Shown here: positions 36,988 through 45,513 of the stretch, piece by piece
Layout of the letters: every line of letters begins with the position of its first letter
How positions within the stretch are numbered: the stretch's first letter is position 1
From: JBEKIK01 sp963845975
GTDB lineage: Bacteria > Planctomycetota > Planctomycetia > Pirellulales > Thermoguttaceae
Direction of reading: 5' to 3'
Assembly (NCBI GenBank): GCA_963845975.1
Contig: CAWJUD010000002.1
Span: 496,001-560,000 of the forward strand
DNA: 64,000 nt
The notes under the pieces: model-generated
What the model was told of the DNA's origin: nothing
The model's input: the letters and a program-made list of their open reading frames with translations, nothing else
Database searches by the model: none
Program-made: the position numbers and the translations under genes

Positions 36988-38682
36988 TCACTTAGAGTGG
37001 GCACGGCGATGAGCGCGGCGGGCTCGGGTGCGAGCGGCCTTGGTTCGTGATTCATCGAATCGATGGGTGAGAATGGCCTCAGGATGCGCCGCGGCCCAGC
37101 GGTCGGGCAGCATGTCGTCCAGTCTCGGGTCATCCGCATGCAGGCGGAGGAGAAGTTCACGTATATAGCACCAGGGCTCGATTCGATGGCGCTTTGCACC
37201 AGCCAGGATCGTGCATAACACGGCCGCCCGCGGACCCGCTGCTTCGCTGCCCAGGAAGAGCCAATTTTTTCTGCCAATAGCTTGGTGCCGAAGTGTTCGC
37301 TCACTCACGTTGTTATCGATTGTCAAGCGACCATCTTCCGTGTAGCGGCGCAGCGCCTCCCATTGGTTTCGTGCGTAGGCGACCGCCTTGGCCAAGTTGC
37401 TTTTGGGCAATACGGTCCTGGCCAACTCTGTCAGGTAGGCTTCGATCTTGTCCAGCACGGGAATCGATTCGGCCACACGAAGCTGGCGACGGGCATCGGG
37501 CGACCAGGTACGGGAGCGATCTTCGATGTCGTACAATTGCCTAATCCACTCCAGCACTTGGTGCGATTCCCGGGGATAGCTCTTCACGGCATCGAAGAAT
37601 TTCCGCCGTGCGTGCGCCCAACAGGCCACTTCTTGGATGGCCGCGTGTGAACCAAGAAAGACCGCGTCGTAACCGGCAAAGGCATCCGCATGCAGATAAC
37701 CAGTGAACCTCTGCAGAAAACTTGCCGGCCCATCGCGACTACGACTGCTGGTGAAATCATACACGGAATAGGGCTGCTCGTATCCAATGTAGGTCCAGAA
37801 GTGACCTTGAAAACTCCCGTGCAGACCGCCCAGCACCGTGACCGGGGTATCGTCCGTCCACATCACCGCGGATTGAAGGACCCGCTGGCGTTGCAGCTCG
37901 TAGAGCGGCTTGAAGAGTTCGGCCGCGAACTGCACCCAATCGCAGAGCGTGCTGCGTGCGATGTAGACTCCGCAGCGCGCAAAAATGTCTTCCAAGCGAT
38001 ACAGGGGCAGATGATCGCCAAACTTGCTGACGATCACCTCCGCGACAAGGCCCGGCCCGGCAATGCCGCCGGGAATCGGCCGCGGGGGAAGCGGCCCTGC
38101 ACAGACTCCCTTCTTGCAGCGGCGGCAGGCGTATTTCGGGCGGACGTGGATATGGGCTTCCAGCTTCGCCGGCTGCAACTCCAGCTCGCGTGTGACGTCC
38201 TCACCGATGCGGTCCATCCGTCGGCCACAGCATGAGCAAATCTTCTCTTCTTCCGGCAGGTCGTGCTCATGGCGAATCTGCGGCAGTTTGTCCCAATCGA
38301 TCTCGCGTTTCCTGCGGTGGCGGCGATGGCCTTGCACGTCGACTTCGTCATCGGAGTCTGCGAGTTCCGCAGGATCGATGTTGGCCGGCAAGTTCCAGTC
38401 CAAATCGAACAAATGGCCTTGCCCCTGGTCTTCGGCAAAACGCTCTCGCCGTCGTCCATACGCCCAGCGCTTGTACCATGCCAGTTCGTCGAGAGTGGCG
38501 GCGTACTCTTGTTGCAGTTCTCGGTACGAGGCAGCGGTTTCGCCCAACACGCGGTCGAGTTCCGCTACTTGCTGCTCGGATTCCTTCACGCGATGTTCGA
38601 GCTCCGCGGCCTGCTTGAAGGCAGCCAACAAGAGGCCTTGGCATTCGCGTAAATCGTTGGGAAGAAAGTCGGTGTCATCCAT
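36988..38682 (-). CDS. tnpC: IS66 transposase TnpC
   Basis: DDE transposase of the IS66 type. The N-terminal coiled coil (LEHRVKESEQQVAELDRVL) is followed by a zinc-binding CSCCGRRMDRIGEDV / YACRRCKKG region, then the catalytic core (VMWTDDTPVTVL, YLHADAFAGYDAVF, HARRKFFDAV) and the C-terminal NNVSERTLRHQAIGRKNWLF segment. Start MDDTDFL at 38682 is preferred. Full length, so probably active. Confidence 0.93.
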   Translation of the reverse strand: MDDTDFLPNDLRECQGLLLAAFKQAAELEHRVKESEQQVAELDRVLGETAASYRELQQEYAATLDELAWYKRWAYGRRRERFAEDQGQGHLFDLDWNLPANIDPAELADSDDEVDVQGHRRHRRKREIDWDKLPQIRHEHDLPEEEKICSCCGRRMDRIGEDVTRELELQPAKLEAHIHVRPKYACRRCKKGVCAGPLPPRPIPGGIAGPGLVAEVIVSKFGDHLPLYRLEDIFARCGVYIARSTLCDWVQFAAELFKPLYELQRQRVLQSAVMWTDDTPVTVLGGLHGSFQGHFWTYIGYEQPYSVYDFTSSRSRDGPASFLQRFTGYLHADAFAGYDAVFLGSHAAIQEVACWAHARRKFFDAVKSYPRESHQVLEWIRQLYDIEDRSRTWSPDARRQLRVAESIPVLDKIEAYLTELARTVLPKSNLAKAVAYARNQWEALRRYTEDGRLTIDNNVSERTLRHQAIGRKNWLFLGSEAAGPRAAVLCTILAGAKRHRIEPWCYIRELLLRLHADDPRLDDMLPDRWAAAHPEAILTHRFDESRTKAARTRARRAHRRAHSK

Positions 38683-38741
38683 GTCGCCAACAATTGTAAC
38701 AACGTCTCCGAACAAGAAAAGCCCCATTCTCCAACTTTTTT

Positions 38742-39092
38742 TCAACTGGCGCGGTGGTACCGTCTCCGACGGCGTCCCGTCCTCAGGTCGAGCCCGCCTA
38801 GCAGCTTGACCAATTGGGTATAGTCCAACTCAACGCCTTCCTCATCATTGGTGGCTGTCAGGAGTTGAAACGTGCCGCGCTCCAACCGCTTGTACCAAAT
38901 GCAGAATCCATCCCGATCCCAGAACAAGATCTTGAGCCGATCGCGATCGCGATTCAGGAACAAGAATAGATGGCCTGAGGCGGGGTCCTGGTCAAAGATC
39001 TCCCGCGCTCGGCCCATCAAGCGATCAAAGCTCCAACTCATACTCGTCGGCGTCGTACACAAGAAAATCCGTACTTCGGAAAAGTTTGTCAT
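38742..39092 (-). CDS. tnpB: IS66 accessory protein TnpB
   Basis: Typical IS66 Orf2 sequence: MSWSFDRLMGRAREIFDQDP, SGHLFLFLNRDRDRLKILFW and GFCIWYKRLERGTF. Its start overlaps the tnpA stop by four bases (ATGA). It is needed for IS66 transposition, with unknown mechanism. Confidence 0.93.
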   Translation of the reverse strand: MTNFSEVRIFLCTTPTSMSWSFDRLMGRAREIFDQDPASGHLFLFLNRDRDRLKILFWDRDGFCIWYKRLERGTFQLLTATNDEEGVELDYTQLVKLLGGLDLRTGRRRRRYHRAS

Positions 39093-39460
39093 GATTTCGG
39101 CGCCTTCCAAGGGCGTAACGCCCCCACAGCTCGGATGACTTCAACCAGAACTACCTGACCGATGCCGAGGGGCAGACGTACAACGCCGCCATTCGGCATT
39201 TCAATCTCCACCGGAGACGCTTTCAGTGAAATCGGCACGAACACCGCTTCCCCTGACTCCGCTCGTTCCCGAGCTTCCTTCTCGGCGATCATCGACTCCG
39301 GAATGCCGCCTTTCAGCCGATCGACCCAGCGATAAAAGGTTGATCGAGAAACTCCCTCTTGAAGGCAGAAGACATCTAATGCCAGGCCGCTTGCCCTGTA
39401 ACTCTCCAACCGTTCTTGCCAGTCCAAATACTCATCTAGGTCGCTCGGCGGTCGGCCCAT
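39089..39460 (-). CDS. tnpA: IS66 accessory protein TnpA
   Basis: Small helix-turn-helix protein (LDVFCLQEGVSRSTFYRWVD) followed by a beta region ending in IEMPNGGVVRLPLGIGQVVL, as in IS66 Orf1. Start 39460 has GGGAGAG upstream. Confidence 0.88.
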   Translation of the reverse strand: MGRPPSDLDEYLDWQERLESYRASGLALDVFCLQEGVSRSTFYRWVDRLKGGIPESMIAEKEARERAESGEAVFVPISLKASPVEIEMPNGGVVRLPLGIGQVVLVEVIRAVGALRPWKAPKS

Positions 39461-39546
39461 AACATCTCTCCCAAGAATGCGGCGCCCCATCGCTAAAGCA
39501 TACCCGACTTGGCAAGTATGGATCTGGCGGACGCTTACTAGCAAGA

Positions 39547-39947
39547 TGGATTAATGGCATTTTGTATCTTGAGATGGCAAAATGGAGCCTATCCATTTAG
39601 GTTTTAATAGACTTGAGTATGCCGTTGAAATGTTTTGGCAAAGCAAGGAATTTTGGAACACAAGACCTTAACTCGCCCCGGGATTTACAAGGTTACACTG
39701 AGAATCAGGATAACCTTTTCCATATACTTCCCGTCTGGTCCCGGCCCAGCTAGGTGGGCGTTTTTGTACTGGGAGTCTTAGCATTTTTATGTGGGCATTA
39801 GGTATCTTTTCGTTCTATTCTGGCGAGAGAATTAAATCTTCAACTGTAACACTGGTTCCTCTCCGCGCCATGGTTTCCGAGCGTTGTATACATCCGCGGC
39901 GTTCGATTCCTTATGGACCGATTGCTGTCGCTGCGTTGCGCAACAAC
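39547..39947. other. Gene-free stretch right of IS66
   Basis: About 400 bases of AT-rich sequence with no supported gene, repeat or RNA. It is the former continuation of the spacer downstream of the FabZ gene. Confidence 0.5.
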
Positions 39948-39975
39948 AAAAAGGGGCCATCCTTGCGGATGGCCC
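39948..39975 (-). terminator. Rho-independent terminator of PEP-CTERM gene
   Basis: On the minus strand GGGCCATCC, loop GCAA, GGATGGCCCC is followed directly by TTTTT, 30 bases after the PEP-CTERM stop. Confidence 0.82.
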
Positions 39976-40004
39976 TGGTTGCGGCGGTTGATTGTCTTGG
40001 TTGC

Positions 40005-40625
40005 CTACAATGCCCGCCGCCGCCAAGCGTAGATCAGCAGGCCGAGGGTGCTCATGCCAAGCAGAGCGATGGTGGAGGGTTCGGGAACTGGTACGCTGTC
40101 GCTTAGGACGACATATGTCACTGCCTGTATTGCTCCTCCCTGCAAGGCTATCCCGGGATCATTTGCTGCCCCACCTGGTGGCCCGGGAGTATAGGTAACA
40201 CCATTACTTCCTTCCGGGCCTATTTCGGATAAAGTAACGGTGGGAAGGGTACTAGGCGGGGGAAGGCCTTTATCGGCAAGCGGGACGCCAATATCGAGTG
40301 GATCGGGGATATCGGAGAAAAAGTAGGCTTCACCAAACGTACCAGCCGCATTGTTGTCGAAACGAATGACATCGGAGTTGGCGCCGGTGCTATCGGTAAT
40401 TACCAAGTCCCCCCGTGTCACGTTAAAGGGCAGTTGATACATCAAGGTTGTTAAACCGGATAGCGGATCCGTCGCAAAGCCGAATGGAAGCGGATTGCCG
40501 TTAGAAGTGCCAACGCCGTACTCGTCGATTTGAACGTTATAGGGCTGCGCCGATACACTGCCGGCAACTAGCGTCAACAGGCCGAAAACCACGAAAATTC
40601 CGATTTGTTTTGTTGTTGTTTTCAT
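40005..40625 (-). CDS. PEP-CTERM sorting-signal protein
   Basis: The 206-aa product has a signal peptide (IGIFVVFGLLTLVAGSVSAQ) and a C-terminal PEP-CTERM signal: VPEPST, hydrophobic IALLGMSTLGLLIYAW and RRR. Such proteins are processed by exosortase and exported into the extracellular matrix. The middle is a Gly/Pro/Thr-rich beta region of unknown function. Start 40625 is chosen for the signal peptide. No exosortase gene is in the window; the sigma-54 activator downstream in the minus direction may control it. Confidence 0.9.
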   Translation of the reverse strand: MKTTTKQIGIFVVFGLLTLVAGSVSAQPYNVQIDEYGVGTSNGNPLPFGFATDPLSGLTTLMYQLPFNVTRGDLVITDSTGANSDVIRFDNNAAGTFGEAYFFSDIPDPLDIGVPLADKGLPPPSTLPTVTLSEIGPEGSNGVTYTPGPPGGAANDPGIALQGGAIQAVTYVVLSDSVPVPEPSTIALLGMSTLGLLIYAWRRRAL

Positions 40626-40750
40626 GACAATAAACCTTTCATAGAAACGGTGATTATGAGTTACACTAACAAAAAAATACCCCTTGGATCGACACACGCC
40701 TGGATATCTCATCACGCTTCGTATCGGTAGCCGATGGCATAACACTCCGC

Positions 40751-41260
40751 TTAATCGAGCAATCTCCTTTCCGCATTTCGCAGGTTACAATTGGACGGAT
40801 CGGCTGCTTCATCGGCCAGTGACAAACGGACCGAAGGCGATGCGACTGCATGCAAAGCCACTTCGCGCCTCGCTCTAGGGCAGAGGCAGAATTCGAATAA
40901 GACCGCTGTTTCCAGGGGTTTACACAGATAGAAATGTACCCCCAGGCTCAGCGCACGAACCTCGTCTTCAATCGCATAGCTGTCGGCCAGCATGCATACA
41001 ATCACTCCTTTAGGAAACGGTCGAATCATCTCGATGAGATCGAAACCGTTCAGGTCTGACAACCGGACATTGACGATGCAAACGTCGGGCGCCCCAGCCG
41101 ACCACTGACGAAGGAGTTTGCGGCCAGTGGCAAGGAAGTGGATTTCCATTTGCGCGGCCCGGGTATCCATGAACAGTCGGTCGAAGTCCAAACGCCGGGA
41201 ATCTACAATCCAGATTATGGGTCGGGAAATCATGGCTGGATTTGATGTTCGGGGAAGCAT
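40751..41260 (-). CDS. Receiver-domain protein with degenerate phosphorylation site
   Basis: A single receiver-like domain: IIWIVDSRRLDFDRLF, then CIVNVRLSDLNGFDLIEMI, and the CKPLE end. The phospho-accepting Asp position is Asn (IVNVRL), so normal phosphotransfer is unlikely. A 50-residue tail follows with no output domain. AGGAGA precedes ATG 41260. It lies between the PEP-CTERM and sigma-54 activator genes on the same strand, so a regulatory link is plausible. Confidence 0.8.
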   Translation of the reverse strand: MLPRTSNPAMISRPIIWIVDSRRLDFDRLFMDTRAAQMEIHFLATGRKLLRQWSAGAPDVCIVNVRLSDLNGFDLIEMIRPFPKGVIVCMLADSYAIEDEVRALSLGVHFYLCKPLETAVLFEFCLCPRARREVALHAVASPSVRLSLADEAADPSNCNLRNAERRLLD

Positions 41261-41636
41261 GACTTGTCTCTCCTGCTTGCACGCGAGTCCGTCGAATCCT
41301 CTACGCACACCTCATGCCATGTTCTAAATTACACTTGGTGGAAGAAGCCAAATCCTTGCGGCGAAAGGAGATGAAAATATTAACTTGCTTTATTCGCCGC
41401 GTCTGGACCGCGAGAAAGGCAAAGACAATGGTAGAAAAGGCACCAACTTTGGTTTTTTTTATACCAATCAGTTTGGTACATTACGTGCCACGAATGATGT
41501 GACCGGAATAAAAAACAAGGGAGACAGAGAAAATATTTTAGCGTTTGAAGCAATACGCTATACGGCCTTATGCTTGACCTGACGCGATGTCAACCTTTTT
41601 TACACCTGTCGGCCTGGTCGTTGTAAGAAATCGGCT
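41261..41636. other. Spacer between sigma-54 activator and receiver genes
   Basis: About 375 AT-rich bases, probably containing the promoter of the receiver gene. I found neither a clear -24/-12 nor a -35/-10 pair, and no gene. Confidence 0.45.
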
Positions 41637-42745
41637 TTAAGCGACTCTCTTGATTGCGTGAACTCGTTTCGGGAGGAAAACCTCCAAGCCGTACTTGCGA
41701 ACCTTCCGGGCGAGTTGATGACGCTCCATGTGGAGTAGTTTAGCTGCCTCACTCTGATTGCCCTGCGTAAGCCCCAAAGTTCTGCGGATGTGCCTGCATT
41801 CCACCTCCGCCATGGTTGACCAGCGTCTTTCTACGTTGGCGGTGCGGCAGTCCTTTGTATATTCTGCGGCGCAGTTTTTAGGGGGGCCGGCGCTGAGCGG
41901 AACGAGGGGAAGAACCGGACCGCTGGACACCGCCACTGCCGGTAAATCATGACCTCCCCCCTCGGCGAATATATCGTCTACGTCGATCACTCGGCCTCGA
42001 CCCATAAAGGCGGCGCGTTCCAGCACATTCTCCAGTTGCCGAACATTCCCCGGCCAATCATATCTCTGTAAACGCAAGGAAGCCGCGTCGGAAAGATACT
42101 TCACGGACAGTCCGGAAGTGATCGTCAGCTTGTTCAGGAAATGTCGGGCGAGTTCCGCGATATCTTCCGGCCGCTCTCGCAAAGGCGCCGTACGCAGTGA
42201 AACGACGTTGAGGCGATAGTAGAGGTCTTCCCGAAACCGCCCCTCGCTCACTTCACGATCGAGGTCTCGATTCGTGGCGGCAATCACGCGCACATCGACG
42301 GGAATCTCCTCGTGACTGCCCACCGGACTCACTGTGCGCTGTTGGAGAACACGGAGCAATTTTGTTTGTATATCGCATTCCAGTTCGCCGATTTCGTCGA
42401 GGAAGACGGTCCCCTCGTGCGCCGCTCGAAAACAGCCCAGAGCTGTATAATCGGCGCCTGTGAACGCACCTTTGAGGTGCCCGAAGATGTGGCTGGAAAA
42501 CAACTCCCCGGGGATGGCGGCGCAATCGACGGGGATAAATGGCTTATCGGCCCGGGAACTGTGGGCATGAATCGCCCGGGCAATCACCTCTTTGCCGGTT
42601 CCGGTGGGACCAGTGACTAGCACATTGGACGGGAAAGCAGACACGACAAGGATCTTGGGCGGATATCTCTTGCCCAGGCGGAGACCCCAATAATTTCCGT
42701 CACCTCGGCGGCCTGCGCACAACTCGAAAAAATGTCGGTTTGCAT
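41637..42745 (-). CDS. Sigma-54-dependent transcriptional activator, frameshifted
   Basis: AAA+ activator with Walker A GPTGTGKEVIARAIH, sigma-54 contact loop FGHLKGAFTGADY, Walker B EGTVFLDEIGEL, arginine finger region EDLYYRLNVVSLR and a C-terminal Fis-type helix-turn-helix (NQSEAAKLLHMERHQLARKV). The N-terminus from ATG 42745 (MQTDIFSSCAQAAEVTEIIG) is in another frame; one extra G or C in GGGCGG (42657-42662) joins it to KILVVSAFPS. The N-terminus is short, with no receiver or GAF domain. Such activators with PEP-CTERM neighbours recall PrsR-type control of matrix genes. Confidence 0.88.
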
Positions 42746-43675
42746 AGTCTTACTCCCGAATGCCCCCGGAGCCGCATTTGTACTTCTTTCGAATCTCGTT
42801 TGATTGAAAACTGTACTATTATTTGGGCGATCATCAAATAGTCAAACAATTGCCCGTGAGAGGAATGCAAGCGATTTGTATCCCACCCCAAGAAACCACG
42901 AAGTTTTTGGAAATCCGGCCGGAAATCCGGCTCTTGGGCGTGGTTTATAAGGTTTTTCCCTACCCTGGATGGCGAAGGTAATAAGAGAATCGGGCCGCCG
43001 GGTAGCTTAAGTGGCTCACAGGGCCACAGCCTCTTGTGGCTCCAGACTGGGGTTCCAACCATTTTTTGGGTTTCCTGAAAAAGGACCATTTTGAGACAAA
43101 ATTAACGCGCCCGCCGACATAGCAGATCCTGAGAGGGTAGTACCTTTTTCTTTGGTATAAAATTGGCACATTCCCCGACAAGGCCAAATCGGTGGACAAC
43201 TGCTGGCGTGAGGCTGCGGAAAATGCGTAAGTCGTTGTAGATACGTTAATTCTCCCTGATATACACTGATAATATCGATCCGTGCAGATTAGTGTTGATC
43301 AGTGTTCCTTAAATTCCGGGAGATGTTTTTTTAGGATGGCCAATTCTTGATCTGGAAATCATCATCCCAATATGCTACGCTCCATTGCTCAGTGACAAAA
43401 CTATAATCCGTTCTCCAAAAAAACTCGGAAATAACCAAAAGAATGACTCTTATAACGTGGAAAAATCGCGATTTGATGCCCAAATCGATGTGCATGCTTT
43501 CCTGGATAAATCGAATTTTGTTGACCAAAATTATCCAACTCGGAGTAGGTAGTGGTGTTCCCACTTCGGAACGTTGAAACAAAAACGAAAATGTAACCTG
43601 ACCTGGAATTAAAGTAAGACGACTTTCAAAGTCGTCCTCCTAGCCCCATAACCTCCAGCACCTAGCCCCTAATAC
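42746..43675. other. 930-base gene-free region
   Basis: No gene is supported. It holds a structured GC-rich patch (about 42990-43050, with GCCACA/TGTGGC stem), a weak 83-codon minus ORF (43331-43582) without recognisable domain or start signal, and the GTAAGACGA hairpin (43614-43640). The structured patch might belong to a leader RNA but matches no riboswitch I know. Confidence 0.4.
43614..43640. repeat. Hairpin repeat GTAAGACGACTTT type, copy 2
   Basis: Inverted repeat GACGACTTT/AAAGTCGTC; copy 1 lies at 30172. A degenerate CTAGCCC-type heptamer run follows up to the FabI-like start. Confidence 0.72.
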
Positions 43676-44473
43676 ATGTCGTTTCTCCAACTCGAAAACA
43701 AATCGATTCTGATCTTTGGCGTGGCCAATCGCAAGAGCGTGGCGTGGCATATCGGCCGCGTGCTGGGCGAGGCCGGGGCGCGGTGCGTTTACGTAGTGCA
43801 AAACGAGGAATTGAAAGCCGGCGTGTCAAAACTTTTGGGCGACGAAATTTACCTCTGCGACGTGGAGCACGAAGATCAAATCGCCCGGCTAAGGGATGAA
43901 TTGGCCCTGCGCGGGGAGAAATTCCACGGGCTGGTGCATTCCATTGCCTTTGCCGATTATGCTGAAGGCCCAAAACCTTTCCACGAAACTCCGAAAAAGG
44001 CCTTTTTGCAGGCCGTGGACATATCCTGTTATTCGCTCATCGCCCTTTCCAACGCCTTGAAGGACCTGCTGGAGACGGACGCCTCGGTGGTGACGATCTC
44101 GATTTCGACCACGCGGATGGCCAGCGAAAACTACGGTTACATGGCCCCGATCAAGGCGGCCTTGGATTCGTCGCTCGCGTTTTTGGCCAAGTCGTTCAGC
44201 CGGTTTTCCAGGATTCGCTTTAACGCCGTGGCCCCGGGATTGCTGAAGACTTCGGCCTCGGCGGGCATTCCCGGCTACGTGGACGCCTATCTTTACGCCG
44301 AGCAGATCATTCCCCGCAAAAAAGCCGTGCAAACCGAAGAGGTGGCCAACGTGGCGGCATTTCTCTTGAGCCCCCGATCAAGCGGCATCAACGCCCAACG
44401 AATCATAGTCGATGCCGGCATGGCGATCAACTATTTCGATCGGGAGATAATTGAACGTTGTATGCGACCCTGA
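43676..44473 (+). CDS. Enoyl-ACP reductase (FabI-like)
   Basis: Short-chain dehydrogenase with FabI features: IFGVANRKSVAWHIGRVLGE, a GLVHSIAFADYAEG segment and the active-site pattern YGYMAPIKAAL (Tyr-x6-Lys). FabI reduces the 2-enoyl bond with NADH in the last step of chain elongation. The C-terminus GINAQRIIVDAGMAIN is typical. It lies apart from the plus-strand lipid cluster but on the same strand, with an OleA-like gene after it. It may be the housekeeping enzyme or cluster-specific. Confidence 0.87.
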   Translation: MSFLQLENKSILIFGVANRKSVAWHIGRVLGEAGARCVYVVQNEELKAGVSKLLGDEIYLCDVEHEDQIARLRDELALRGEKFHGLVHSIAFADYAEGPKPFHETPKKAFLQAVDISCYSLIALSNALKDLLETDASVVTISISTTRMASENYGYMAPIKAALDSSLAFLAKSFSRFSRIRFNAVAPGLLKTSASAGIPGYVDAYLYAEQIIPRKKAVQTEEVANVAAFLLSPRSSGINAQRIIVDAGMAINYFDREIIERCMRP

Positions 44474-44508
44474 AATAAACAATTTAACTTCTTTACTGAA
44501 TATGGGGC

Positions 44509-44799
44509 ATGAAAATGAAGGACAAATATCAATTTCTAACGCCGGAAGAATCTGAAGAGTTTATAAAAACTCTTGAACAACCTACTCCGGGTGATTTTCT
44601 GGAAAGATTTATTTGGGAATATGCCAACGGCAGCGTGAAAACATTCGCCGCCAAGGTCGGTTATCATCCCAACCGGATATCCGCCTTGAAATCGACGACC
44701 AAAAGGATATCCGCCCGCTTGGTCCGGCGGATCATTGAAGCTTACAAACTTTCCGAGAAGGAGCGGGCATTTTGGGCGAAAAGGCTGCTGAACGTTTGA
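44509..44799 (+). CDS. Small helix-turn-helix-like protein
   Basis: The 96-aa product has a helical C-terminal half (VKTFAAKVGYHPNRISALKS, VRRIIEAYKLSEKERAFWAK) that looks like a DNA-binding helix-turn-helix of XRE type. No output domain. It follows the FabI-like gene by 35 bases and may be co-transcribed. Confidence 0.6.
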   Translation: MKMKDKYQFLTPEESEEFIKTLEQPTPGDFLERFIWEYANGSVKTFAAKVGYHPNRISALKSTTKRISARLVRRIIEAYKLSEKERAFWAKRLLNV

Positions 44800-44832
44800 T
44801 AAAAAATGCTTTTATTAAGGGCATTTGCATTC

Positions 44833-45411
44833 TCATTTACGCAGAAAGTAGCGTTTTATCAAGCCTAAAAGTCTATACACATACTTCTTCTTAATAGGCA
44901 ATAGCAATCCCAAACGCCATCCAATGATTCCAACCAACGGGGCAATCAGTAAAATGAATGTCCCTTCCACTCGCGGCAATTCTCCTTCAATTTTAAAGCC
45001 TCCGGGAAACATTCTATCATAATATTGATTTAACCATAAAATCATTTGATCAGGATGAATCCATACTTGAGATGGTTGTAAAAAGAAGTCTGTACTGTGA
45101 AGGCGATATTTTGCCCATAAGACATACAAAAGAAGAATTCCTGAAATGATCAAAATCAAAATAGAAACAACTTTTGTAGAACATTTTAATTTACGTTCCG
45201 GCGTGCGAACACGCATGGAACAACCAATAGAATAAAAACTGATCCCAACTATTAATGGAAAAACATATAAATAAACCTCGCGTGTATCGTAGTGCCAAGG
45301 GCCCTGTAATAAATAAATAGTGCCGCCCATTAGCAAAGCTATGGAATTGAATAACAACAAAATTTCGCGAGGTCCATATTGTAAGCCTTTTGGGCTTAAT
45401 GATGGAATCAT
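44833..45411 (-). CDS. Membrane protein of unknown function, AT-rich
   Basis: The 192-aa product has about four hydrophobic segments (ILLLFNSIALLMGGTIYLLQ, LYVFPLIVGISFYSIG, VVSILILIISGILLLYVLW, FILLIAPLVGIIGWRLGLLL) and a basic tail. Codon use is clearly more AT-rich than neighbours, which may signal recent transfer. No family recognised. Confidence 0.6.
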   Translation of the reverse strand: MIPSLSPKGLQYGPREILLLFNSIALLMGGTIYLLQGPWHYDTREVYLYVFPLIVGISFYSIGCSMRVRTPERKLKCSTKVVSILILIISGILLLYVLWAKYRLHSTDFFLQPSQVWIHPDQMILWLNQYYDRMFPGGFKIEGELPRVEGTFILLIAPLVGIIGWRLGLLLPIKKKYVYRLLGLIKRYFLRK

Positions 45412-45513
45412 AATAATACAATTGTTTCTATAGGATACTCATACAAACTAAGTTTGCATTTTAGACGTGCATATCCTCTTATAATGATTTATTCAACATT
45501 CAAAGGCTTTCCT

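Larger units (their letters stand above)
36942..39538 (-). mobile_element. Complete IS66-family insertion sequence
   Basis: Terminal inverted repeats begin GTAAGCGTCCGCC at both ends, and the element of 2597 bp is flanked by the 8-bp direct duplication TAGCAAGA (36934-36941 and 39539-39546), as expected for IS66. All three genes tnpA, tnpB and tnpC are intact on the minus strand. Base composition and codon use are more GC-rich than the AT-rich flank. It looks recently inserted. Confidence 0.95.

Noticed and set aside
42990..43060. Structured patch considered as a cyclic di-GMP riboswitch
   Set aside because: It lacks the conserved GGGCAAACC and GACGCAAAGC blocks; only one simple stem is clear.
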